From Phycisphaerae bacterium (GTDB lineage Bacteria > Planctomycetota > Phycisphaerae > Phycisphaerales > Phycisphaeraceae): a stretch of 10,028 nt of DNA. Of this stretch, positions 1 to 6,069 are shown piece after piece. Position numbers and translations under genes: made by a program. The notes under the pieces are model-generated. The model had not been told where the DNA came from. It searched no databases and saw only the letters and a list, made by a program, of their open reading frames with translations. How positions within the stretch are numbered: the stretch's first letter is position 1; each line of letters begins with the position of its first letter. Location of the stretch: NCBI GenBank assembly GCA_002688155.1, contig NZCH01000060.1:1-10028 (forward strand), given 5' to 3'.

Positions 1-1
1 G

Positions 2-136
2 CAATCGCGACGTCGTTTCATGAAACGCGCCGCGCTGGTTGGTGTGCCTCTGATCCTCACGCTGAGCGCCCAAAACGTTATGGCCTCGGACGGTTCCGGA
101 TCCGGTGGGTCGGGGAATATGTCCTCGCCCCCGTAA
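2..136 (+). CDS. 3' end of a small Tat-signal peptide with Ser/Gly-rich tail (partial)
   Basis: The frame is open from the window edge to a TAA at 134-136. It begins QSRRRFMKRAALVG, a close match to the twin-arginine consensus S-R-R-x-F-L-K. A hydrophobic stretch (AALVGVPLILTLSA) and a signal-peptidase-like VMA site follow. The remaining mature part is only 16 residues, SDGSGSGGSGNMSSPP, with seven Ser and five Gly. An ATG at 20 lies inside the twin-arginine motif and has no ribosome site, so the true start is probably outside the window. The product would be a peptide exported folded or modified across the inner membrane. It lies 82 nt upstream of a PqqD-like gene and an HprK-like kinase gene on the same strand, so it could be their substrate; that is inference. 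It might instead be the end of a longer secreted protein only if the Tat-like motif is coincidental, because such signals are N-terminal. Confidence 0.5.
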   Translation, partial: QSRRRFMKRAALVGVPLILTLSAQNVMASDGSGSGGSGNMSSPP

Positions 137-175
137 TCTTCACGGCCATTTCTTTTCTTCTCGTTTTTGATCGAC

Positions 176-197
176 CGATACGAACGATACGAACGAT
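176..197 (+). repeat. 9-bp direct repeat (2.4 copies) upstream of the PqqD-like gene
   Basis: The unit cgatacgaa occurs at 176-184 and 185-193, followed by a partial copy (cgat) at 194-197. It lies in the 82-nt spacer between the small Tat peptide and the PqqD-like gene, about 20 nt before the latter's start. It could be a binding site for a regulator or simple slippage. Nothing further supports a function. Confidence 0.5.
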
Positions 198-218
198 GTT
201 GTTCCGCGCGCGTTCAGC

Positions 219-545
219 GTGCTGCATTACCCGTGGGTGATCACCGTGACCGCCGTGCGCTATACGAACACAAGACACGAACTGACGCATCGCCGGTGCG
301 ATGATCTGCACGTGCTGTACCACAACGGATCGGGTGACACGCACGTGCTCGATGACCTCACCTATGTGGCGCTGGAAATGTTGCGAGACCGGGTGGACGA
401 CATCGATGGTTTAACGCAGCGCGTCGCCGAAGCATTTGGCGCGGGCGTCGACAGCACACTTCGCGAGAAGGTCGTCGGTTTGGTTGAACGACTCGAACAG
501 CTCGCGCTGATTGAACCTTCACCTGGTCTCGAGCCGACCTTTTAG
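219..545 (+). CDS. PqqD-like peptide chaperone of the HPr-rel-A type
   Basis: The product is 108 residues and resembles PqqD-family proteins. These are small winged-helix proteins that bind the leader of a precursor peptide and present it to a modifying enzyme. The family core is seen at residues 31-46 (HVLYHNGSGDTHVLDD): a Y-N/H-x-x-S/T-G-x-x-H-x-L pattern followed by a helix (residues 47-56). The C-terminal part (85-100, VVGLVERLEQLALIEP) fits the last helix and the typical 'L..L...GLI' ending. The start is a GTG at 219 without a clear ribosome site. In-frame GTG codons at 237, 246 and 255 are alternatives, and a stop at 168-170 limits the frame upstream. A kinase gene of the HprK-related A type begins 54 nt downstream, and known HPr-rel-A cassettes pair just these two families. 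The cassette's biological role is not established. Confidence 0.8.
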   Translation: MLHYPWVITVTAVRYTNTRHELTHRRCDDLHVLYHNGSGDTHVLDDLTYVALEMLRDRVDDIDGLTQRVAEAFGAGVDSTLREKVVGLVERLEQLALIEPSPGLEPTF

Positions 546-599
546 CCCGCTCGCTTGCAACCGGCCGTCGCGTAGCGACGTTCTGCGCATGATTCACAC

Positions 600-1499
600 A
601 TGCGAATTGCAGACCTGACGATCGACGACGTCTCGTGCCGCCTTCGTGGCGATGGCCTGGTGCTGCGCACGGGTCCATTCGTGACGCGGTTGCGTACGCG
701 ATTTGTTGACGTGGCGCGGTCCGTGCATTTTCTTTACGCACATCACGAAGTAGACGACGCGGCGCCGTTCGCGGACTTTCACGTCGAGCTCACGTTACCG
801 CGCGGGCCGCGCCGGTTTGTGCGCAGGCAGGTGCTGTTTTTCGTTGACGGTCGTCAGCCGTTTCTGCCGTTTCCTCGCCATCTGGCGGTGCCGCTTTTGG
901 AGTGGGGCCTGAACTGGTGCATTGCGTACATCGCCAATCAATACCTGATCGTGCACGCGGCATCTCTCGCGCGTGACGGGCGGGCGGTGATCATGCCCGG
1001 CAAGCCCGGTGCGGGCAAGAGCACGCTTTGCACCGCATTGGCGCACCGCGGCTGGCGTTTGATGTCCGATGAGTTTGCGCTGATTCGCCCGGTTGACGGT
1101 TTGATCGTGCCTCTGACACGCCCGATCAGCCTCAAGAACCAGTCGATCGACGTGGTGCGCGGCTTCGTTGCAGACGCGCCGATGGACACGGTCTGGTCTG
1201 ATACGCGCAAGGGTAGCGTCGCACACATGCGCCCACCGGCGGATTGCGTTGCCCTCGCCTGCGATCCCGCGACGCCGGCATGGATCGTCTTTCCGCGCTG
1301 GCGTACCGGCACCGCGCCGCGATTCGAACCCATGCTCAAATCTCACGCCTTGCTCCAACTGGCGGACAACTGCATGAACTACAGCATCCAGGGTCGGCGC
1401 GGCTTCAACCTCGTCGCCGACGTGGTCGAACAATCCGTTTGTCATACGTTTGAGTACGAATCGCTCGACGACGCGGTTGACGCGTTCGCACAATTGTAA
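600..1499 (+). CDS. HprK-related kinase A (HPr-rel-A system)
   Basis: This 299-residue protein is related to the catalytic domain of HPr kinase/phosphorylase but lacks that enzyme's usual neighbours. A P-loop is present at 134-142 (GKPGAGKST), preceded by the VHAAS segment (118-122) common in this branch. LMSDEFALI (154-162) matches the acidic motif after the P-loop in HprK proteins. A conserved-looking PISLKNQSIDVVRG follows at 175-188. Residues 1-110 form an N-terminal domain without a motif I recognise. The ATG at 600 gives a sensible N terminus but has no Shine-Dalgarno site. It probably forms one unit with the PqqD-like gene 54 nt upstream. By family it should use a nucleotide to phosphorylate a Ser in a protein or peptide; the target is unknown. 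Distant relatives phosphorylate the C-terminal Ser of lasso-peptide precursors, which makes the upstream Ser-rich peptide a candidate. It ends 23 nt from the convergent lpxC-fabZ stop, with no obvious terminator between. Confidence 0.92.
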   Translation: MRIADLTIDDVSCRLRGDGLVLRTGPFVTRLRTRFVDVARSVHFLYAHHEVDDAAPFADFHVELTLPRGPRRFVRRQVLFFVDGRQPFLPFPRHLAVPLLEWGLNWCIAYIANQYLIVHAASLARDGRAVIMPGKPGAGKSTLCTALAHRGWRLMSDEFALIRPVDGLIVPLTRPISLKNQSIDVVRGFVADAPMDTVWSDTRKGSVAHMRPPADCVALACDPATPAWIVFPRWRTGTAPRFEPMLKSHALLQLADNCMNYSIQGRRGFNLVADVVEQSVCHTFEYESLDDAVDAFAQL

Positions 1500-1522
1500 C
1501 CTGCGAAAATCACTATTCCCAC

Positions 1523-2836
1523 TTATCCGACCTGATCGTCAACGAGCATAAACTTGATTTCCGCCTCGGCGGCGAGTTCGCCGTCAACAAGCGCCCGGCC
1601 GCGCACGTGCGCCATACGACTGCGCACGTGCAGGGCGTCGGTCTCAAGCCGTAACTGGTCACCTGGAATGACCGCCCGACGAATGCGCACGCGGTCCAAG
1701 CTCACCAGCACCGGCACGCGGCCGGTATGTTCAAGCGTCTGGCTGATCATCGTCCCCGACAGTTGCGCCATCGCTTCGATAATCAAGACGCCGGGCATCA
1801 TCGGAGTGCCCGGGTAATGGCCCTGAAAGTATGGCTCATTGACCGTCACGTTTTTGATTCCCACCGCGTGCCGCGCGTCCGCGGAAATCTCCAGGACACG
1901 ATCGACCAGCAGCATCGGGTACCGGTGCGGCAGAATTCGGCTGATCTTGCGGATGTCCATCTGGCCGTGCGCATCGTTGCGACGCCTGCTTTGTTGATGG
2001 GCGATGAGTTGCCGCACGAGCGCGTGGTTTTGTTCATGCCCGGTTTTGAACGCAAAGATGCGCGCCTGAATCGGCGCGCCCGCGAGCGACAGGTCACCGA
2101 TCAGGTCGATGAGTTTGTGCCGCACCGGTTCATCGGGGAATCGATACTCATTGCCACCGATCGGTCCGTTATCGCCGATCACCAGCACATCCGTCGCGCT
2201 CAGGTGCTCGCCGACGCCCGCGTCACGCATCTGCACCGCCTCCGCCTCAAGCACGAATGTACGCGCGGGCGCCAGTTCGCGGTCAAAGTCCGCTGCGGGC
2301 ACGTCCACGCGCTTGACCTGGCGGTCGATCGCCGACCCTTCGCCATAGTCCAACTCGTAGATCAGTTCCAGCCCCGGCTTCTCGTGCGACAGCGCTGCGA
2401 TCATGCATCCGTTGTGTTGCACCACGATCGGTTCGGTGACGATCAGCGGCGGCGTGCGCTGCTCGCCCTGTTCGGTCATGCCCGCGTCGCGCAGCGCGTC
2501 GACGTACGGCTTGGCCGACCCGTCAAGTAGCGGCAACTCCGGTGCATCCATTTCAATCAGCACGTTGTCCACGCCCATCGCGGCCAGCGCACTGAGGCAG
2601 TGCTCGGGGGTTTCGACCAATGCCTCGTCGTGCCTGAGGCAGGTGTGCCGGTCGGCCTGAACGACGTGATCGATCAGTGCCGGCACACGCGCCAGATTCA
2701 GGTCGCTGCGCACAAAAACGACGCCGTGGTTCGCCGGTGCCGGGCAAAACTTTGCCGTCACCGCTTTGCCGCTGAACAGCCCCCGCCCGGTCAGCGTCAC
2801 CGGCTGGGCGATCGTCTGTTGTGTGTCATGAGCCAT
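1523..2836 (-). CDS. lpxC/fabZ: Bifunctional UDP-3-O-acyl-GlcNAc deacetylase / 3-hydroxyacyl-ACP dehydratase (LpxC-FabZ fusion)
   Basis: A fusion of 437 residues. Residues 1-290 are LpxC, the zinc enzyme of the first committed step of lipid A synthesis. ETPEH (75-79) supplies the catalytic Glu78 and zinc ligand His79. VRHKLIDLIGDL (238-249) supplies ligands His240 and Asp244, and KTGH (264-267) the catalytic His267. Residues 293-437 are FabZ, which dehydrates 3-hydroxyacyl-ACP: it starts DIRKISRILPHRYPMLLVDR, and GHYPGTPMMPGVLIIEAMAQ (339-358) carries catalytic His340 and Glu354. All key residues of both domains are intact. Both enzymes act on 3-hydroxyacyl chains, so the fusion joins fatty-acid elongation to lipid A synthesis in the cytoplasm. 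The frame stays open upstream to 3091, but the added part has no LpxC homology; the ATG at 2834-2836 gives the normal LpxC N terminus. A GGAG lies 13 nt upstream of it, rather far. Such fusions are known from Bacteroidetes and some other phyla. Confidence 0.98.
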   Translation of the reverse strand: MAHDTQQTIAQPVTLTGRGLFSGKAVTAKFCPAPANHGVVFVRSDLNLARVPALIDHVVQADRHTCLRHDEALVETPEHCLSALAAMGVDNVLIEMDAPELPLLDGSAKPYVDALRDAGMTEQGEQRTPPLIVTEPIVVQHNGCMIAALSHEKPGLELIYELDYGEGSAIDRQVKRVDVPAADFDRELAPARTFVLEAEAVQMRDAGVGEHLSATDVLVIGDNGPIGGNEYRFPDEPVRHKLIDLIGDLSLAGAPIQARIFAFKTGHEQNHALVRQLIAHQQSRRRNDAHGQMDIRKISRILPHRYPMLLVDRVLEISADARHAVGIKNVTVNEPYFQGHYPGTPMMPGVLIIEAMAQLSGTMISQTLEHTGRVPVLVSLDRVRIRRAVIPGDQLRLETDALHVRSRMAHVRGRALVDGELAAEAEIKFMLVDDQVG

Positions 2837-2950
2837 CGTCTTTATTTTACTCCAAAGCCATGGTTTCCCGCGGACACGGCTCCTCCCGGTGGAAATAGAA
2901 TCACCCGGTCCCTGGTTGTGTCCGATGGCGGTGTAAGGGAGGAGGCGACA

Positions 2951-3130
2951 GTGGATTCGGCGAAATTCCCCCAATTGGCGCTGGACGGGCTCGACGCCGT
3001 TTAGTCGTTTGGCGCTGCATCTGGCGCGGCAACCTGACAAAACAACGGACCTGGTGCAGTAGACGTACCTGTGGGTGATCGCCAAACGCACGTTCGAACT
3101 GCGTGGGCGGATCGAGCGTTTTTTTCAGAG
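2951..3130 (+). pseudogene. Relic of an ECF-type RNA polymerase sigma factor (region 2 only)
   Basis: A strong ribosome site (GGGAGGAGG, ending 5 nt before the start) precedes a GTG at 2951. The GTG frame reads VDSAKFPQLALDGLDAV and hits TAG at 3002-3004. One frame over, the sequence continues SRLALHLARQPDKTTDLVQ, a TAG at 3060-3062, then TYLWVIAKRTFELR. Joined, this is the classic start of ECF sigma region 2 (LDALYRLALHLARDPDDAEDLVQETYL). The lesions are a one-base insertion near 3002-3005 and a nonsense codon where the family has the Glu of VQETYL. After about 3120 the similarity ends; sigma regions 3-4 are missing, and the sequence passes directly into the anti-sigma-like gene. The intact translation signals suggest recent decay. 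The assignment rests on my recall of the family pattern. Confidence 0.6.
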
Positions 3131-3703
3131 GATGAGCCGGCGTTGGTGCTGGCGACGATCGGCCGATGGACACCGCTGGTGCCCGCGGCGGTGCTTGTGG
3201 TCGGGGTGCTGGCGTTCGTGATCGCGCTGCAGGCCGGCAACGCGCCGCCGCAACGGCAATCCGTAAAGCACACAACGCCGCCGCTCGACCCCACGGTCAT
3301 CACCGTCAAGCATGCCCAGCACTTTGGCAAACGGCACTTGAGTTGCCCGCGCGGGCTCGAGGAGTTGCCCGAGGCGGGCTGCAGGTACCTTGGCAGGCAG
3401 CCGACGCTCGGCTTCGAGCCGTCCGTCCTGGGCTTTGAGTTTGTGGGCATGGTCCGAGCGCGGAGTAAAGCGGTGCATCCGGGGTGCCTCAGCCGGCCTG
3501 ACACAGGCCCGGACGAACGGCTGAGCCCGTGGATAGCGCCGTACGAGAAATTCCCCGTCATCGAGTCCGTCCGTCTCTGCTGTGCCATCGGTGACGAGGT
3601 CCAGCAGCCGGTCCTGATCTGGCGATCACGCGACATGGTGTACTACCTCGTGGCCGACCCGTTCAGCGGCGTCAAGGCCGCGGCGCGGCGTATGCAGCGA
3701 TAA
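3071..3703 (+). CDS. Membrane protein resembling the C-terminal part of an ECF anti-sigma factor; probably truncated
   Basis: The 210-residue frame begins at a GTG, but residues 1-18 overlap the sigma-factor relic in another frame, so the true start is uncertain. There is one clear membrane segment at 34-54 (TPLVPAAVLVVGVLAFVIALQ), then about 155 residues likely outside the cytoplasm. The tail has PVLIWRSRDMVYYLVADP (180-197), a pattern like the last strands of planctomycete-type anti-sigma membrane proteins. The region also has Cys92, Cys104, Cys139, Cys170 and Cys171. Sigma/anti-sigma gene pairs usually have an anti-sigma with an N-terminal cytoplasmic zinc-binding domain (H-x3-C-x2-C). None is visible here, and what would be its place is taken by sigma sequence. 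This suggests a deletion fused the 5' part of the sigma gene to the 3' part of its regulator. It may be a pseudogene itself. The function is not recognised with certainty. Confidence 0.5.
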   Translation: MGDRQTHVRTAWADRAFFSEDEPALVLATIGRWTPLVPAAVLVVGVLAFVIALQAGNAPPQRQSVKHTTPPLDPTVITVKHAQHFGKRHLSCPRGLEELPEAGCRYLGRQPTLGFEPSVLGFEFVGMVRARSKAVHPGCLSRPDTGPDERLSPWIAPYEKFPVIESVRLCCAIGDEVQQPVLIWRSRDMVYYLVADPFSGVKAAARRMQR

Positions 3704-3721
3704 CCAGTTCCCCACGGCGGA

Positions 3722-3751
3722 TTGACCCCGCCGGGTCGCCTGTCCTACAAT
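3722..3751 (+). promoter_or_regulatory. Sigma70-type promoter for the ilvB leader
   Basis: TTGACC (3722-3727) and TACAAT (3746-3751) are separated by 18 nt, each one mismatch from the consensus hexamers. Transcription would begin near 3757-3759, about 300 nt before the ilvB start codon. It lies 18 nt after the stop of the anti-sigma-like gene and points towards ilvB. Confidence 0.6.
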
Positions 3752-3757
3752 CATTTC

Positions 3758-3844
3758 ATGCATGCAACCAGACCGGTCATGGTGGGGCTGTCCAACGTCC
3801 GATCTATCTTTACGGATCGGGTGCGAAGTGTCGCTGTTCTGTGA
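3758..3844 (+). CDS. Possible leader peptide (28 aa) of ilvB
   Basis: An ATG at 3758 falls at the predicted transcription start, so it would be read leaderless. An in-frame ATG at 3779 would give the 21-residue form MVGLSNVRSIFTDRVRSVAVL (split here as its first and last halves: MVGLSNVRSIF and TDRVRSVAVL). In that form eight of 21 residues are Val, Leu or Ile, with VAVL just before the stop. Peptides rich in the pathway's end products are typical of attenuators of ilv/leu operons in other bacteria. The stop codon lies inside one of two competing inverted repeats. There is no Shine-Dalgarno site, and chance cannot be excluded for an ORF this short. Confidence 0.25.
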   Translation: MHATRPVMVGLSNVRSIFTDRVRSVAVL

Positions 3845-3861
3845 GCGGCCGGACCGCACCC
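3819..3861 (+). repeat. Inverted repeats overlapping the putative leader stop codon
   Basis: GGGTGCG (3819-3825) is perfectly complementary to CGCACCC (3855-3861), with a 29-nt loop. A shorter hairpin, GCGG (3845-3848) with CCGC (3854-3857), uses bases of the same right arm, so the two cannot form together. The leader ORF stops at 3842-3844, between the arms, so ribosome position could select the fold. No terminator-like T-run follows, so a terminator/antiterminator pair is not demonstrated. Confidence 0.35.
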
Positions 3862-4057
3862 ACCGATATCAATCCAGGTAAGAACCAACAACAGTTGCAA
3901 ACGCCCCGCCCTGAGTCCGTGAAGGGCACGATGGCGTCACCGAACATGCTTGCGGTGTGCCGCACTGACCGGTCGCAAGCGCCCGGGTTAACAGCGATCA
4001 CTAAAACCCCCGGGTATGCCCAGTGTACTTCCGGCATTACCCCGAAACCCGATTCAA

Positions 4058-5869
4058 ATGACACGCCACCTGAATACCCAATACATTCACGCCGGTCTCC
4101 CCGGCGAAAAGACCGACCGGTTTATCGGCCTCACCGGCGCGCAGATCTTTCACGAGATGATGCACGAGCACGGCGTCCAGGTCATGTTCGGCTATCCCGG
4201 CGGCGCGATTCTGCCGGTCTTTGACGCCATTCACGAGTCGTCGTATTTCAAGTTCATCCTCACCCGCCACGAGCAGGGCGCCGGACATATGGCTGAGGGC
4301 TACGCACGCGTGTCGGGAAGGGCCGGCGTCGTGCTGGTCACCTCAGGTCCAGGCGCGACCAACACCGTCACCGCGTTGCAGGACGCGAATATGGACGGCA
4401 CGCCGCTCGTGGTCTTCACCGGCCAGGTCGCCACCGGGGCGATTGGCACCGACGCGTTTCAGGAGGCGGACGTCACCGGCATCACGCGCCCGTGCACCAA
4501 ATGGAACACGCTGGTCAAGGACATCCGCGACATCCCGCGACGTATCAACGAGGCGTTCTACATTGCCACGACCGGTCGGCCCGGGCCTGTACTTATCGAC
4601 CTGCCCAAGGATGTCACCGCCGACGTGCTCACAGAGCCGGTCTGCACGGGCATACACCTGCCCGGCTACCACGTGCGTGAACTGGGCACGTCCAGTGAGA
4701 TCGAACGCGCCGCCGAAATGATCAATCGGGCGAAGACGCCGCTGTTCTACGTTGGCCAGGGGGTCATCCTTTCGGGCGCACACGACGTGTTGCGCCAATG
4801 TGCTGACAAGGGCAACATTCCGGTTACTACGACGTTGCAGGGTTTGGGCGCGTTCGACGAGAACTCGCCGCTGTCGATGCACATGCTGGGCATGCACGGC
4901 GCCGCATACGCGAACTGGGCGATGCGCGACGCGGACTGTGTGATCACGGTCGGTGCGCGGTTCGATGACCGTGTAACGGGGAAAATCAGCGCATTCGCCC
5001 CCGCCGCTCGGCAGGCGGAGCGCGACGGCCGCGGCGGGTTGATCCACTTTGATATCGCACCCGAGCAGATTAACAAGGCGGTGCCTGTCACCATCGGCGT
5101 CGAAGGCGACGCGAAGAAGAACCTCGAGCTGCTGCTGCCGCTGCTCGATCACCGCGACCGGGTGGAGTGGTTCGCACAGTTGCACAAGTGGAAGGCGGAC
5201 CACCCGTTCGCGTACGAGCCGGACGACCGCGAATTTCACTTAAAGCCGCAGGCAGTGATCGAGGAATTGCACCGCCAGACGGATGGCGATGCGATTGTGA
5301 CGACCGGCGTGGGCCAGCACCAGATGTGGGCGGCGCAGTTCTACAAATTTCGCCGGCCCGGGCAGTTCATCACCTCAGGCGGCCTGGGCACGATGGGTTA
5401 CGGTGTGCCCGCGTCCGTCGGCGCCACGATCGCTGAAATGATCGCAGCCGAACGGGAAAACCGGCCACGACGCCACGTCATCAACATTGACGGCGACGGC
5501 AGTTTCTGCATGACCGGAATGGAGATGACCACCGCAGCGCAGTACGGCATCCCCGCCAAGACCATCATCCTCAACAATGACTTTCAGGGCATGGTCAAGC
5601 AGTGGCAGGACCTGTTCTACCAAGAGCGGTACAGCCACACCGAGATGCACAACCCCAACTTCGTCCAACTCGTCGAAGCGATGCACGTCAAGGGGGTTCG
5701 TTGCACGAAGCACGCAGACCTGGCCGACCGCGTCAAAGAGTTTCTTGAGCACGATGGCCCGTGTGTGATGGACTGCCTCATCGAGAAACACGAGCATGTC
5801 TACCCCATGCTCCCCGCCGGCAAGACCGTTGATGATATGGTCCTGGGACCACCGAGCGCGAACAAGTGA
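4058..5869 (+). CDS. ilvB: Acetolactate synthase large (catalytic) subunit
   Basis: This 603-residue ThDP enzyme condenses two pyruvates to 2-acetolactate, or pyruvate with 2-oxobutyrate, the first shared step to Val, Leu and Ile. The N-terminal domain has GYPGGAILPVFDA (45-57) and RHEQGAGHMAEGYAR (70-84), with catalytic Glu72 for cofactor activation. VTSGPGATN (94-102) follows. The FAD-binding middle domain has VGARFDDRVTG (298-308). The C-terminal ThDP/Mg motif runs from GDG (479-481) to NN (506-507), followed by MVKQWQ (512-517), whose Trp is typical of true AHAS. The length suits the family, slightly extended at the N terminus. I chose the ATG at 4058 because the 14 residues gained by starting at 4016 have no family likeness; neither has a good ribosome site. 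The regulatory small subunit (ilvN/ilvH), often adjacent, is not in the window. The long leader suggests transcriptional control. Confidence 0.97.
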   Translation: MTRHLNTQYIHAGLPGEKTDRFIGLTGAQIFHEMMHEHGVQVMFGYPGGAILPVFDAIHESSYFKFILTRHEQGAGHMAEGYARVSGRAGVVLVTSGPGATNTVTALQDANMDGTPLVVFTGQVATGAIGTDAFQEADVTGITRPCTKWNTLVKDIRDIPRRINEAFYIATTGRPGPVLIDLPKDVTADVLTEPVCTGIHLPGYHVRELGTSSEIERAAEMINRAKTPLFYVGQGVILSGAHDVLRQCADKGNIPVTTTLQGLGAFDENSPLSMHMLGMHGAAYANWAMRDADCVITVGARFDDRVTGKISAFAPAARQAERDGRGGLIHFDIAPEQINKAVPVTIGVEGDAKKNLELLLPLLDHRDRVEWFAQLHKWKADHPFAYEPDDREFHLKPQAVIEELHRQTDGDAIVTTGVGQHQMWAAQFYKFRRPGQFITSGGLGTMGYGVPASVGATIAEMIAAERENRPRRHVINIDGDGSFCMTGMEMTTAAQYGIPAKTIILNNDFQGMVKQWQDLFYQERYSHTEMHNPNFVQLVEAMHVKGVRCTKHADLADRVKEFLEHDGPCVMDCLIEKHEHVYPMLPAGKTVDDMVLGPPSANK

Positions 5870-6069
5870 CGCATGGCGCGTCTCGATTCATCGGCACGGC
5901 GGAATGGTATCAACCATCGATCAGGATCTCTCCATCACGCACAACAACTGCCGACCGATCATGGCCCATGTTTATGCCGAGATGATAATCACTCATCTAC
6001 GGTATATTCCCATGTCTGAAAGGGAAGTGCACAATGGAGAAACCACGCTCATTATTTTGGTGTTTAGTA

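Larger units (their letters stand above)
3704..4057 (+). other. Gene-free leader upstream of ilvB
   Basis: 354 nt without a convincing protein gene. It holds a sigma70-like promoter (3722-3751), a short ORF rich in Val, Leu and Ile (3758-3844), overlapping inverted repeats (3819-3861) and a CCCGGG pair (3982-4014). Roughly 300 nt of transcribed leader before an amino-acid biosynthesis gene is long and suggests leader-based control. No T-run terminator is seen. Open frames exist on both strands here but match no family I know. Confidence 0.5.

Noticed and set aside
795..1493. Long antisense open frame (232 codons) opposite the HprK-like kinase
   Set aside because: It is a by-product of the GC-rich third positions of the kinase gene; the translation is Arg/His-rich and has no recognisable motif.
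2837..3091. N-terminal extension of LpxC-FabZ to a start at 3091
   Set aside because: The extra 85 residues have no LpxC likeness and run antisense through the sigma-factor relic; ATG 2834-2836 gives the normal N terminus.
3845..3863. Possible T-box riboswitch before ilvB
   Set aside because: The stretch ggaccgcaccc only loosely recalls the T-box sequence (AGGGTGGNACCGCG); there is no terminator with a T-run and no stem I.
3810..4224. Open frames on both strands across the ilvB leader (minus 3810-4064, plus 3841-4224)
   Set aside because: Neither has a ribosome site or a family I know, and the plus frame runs into ilvB out of frame. Chance ORFs are more likely, though homology was not searched.
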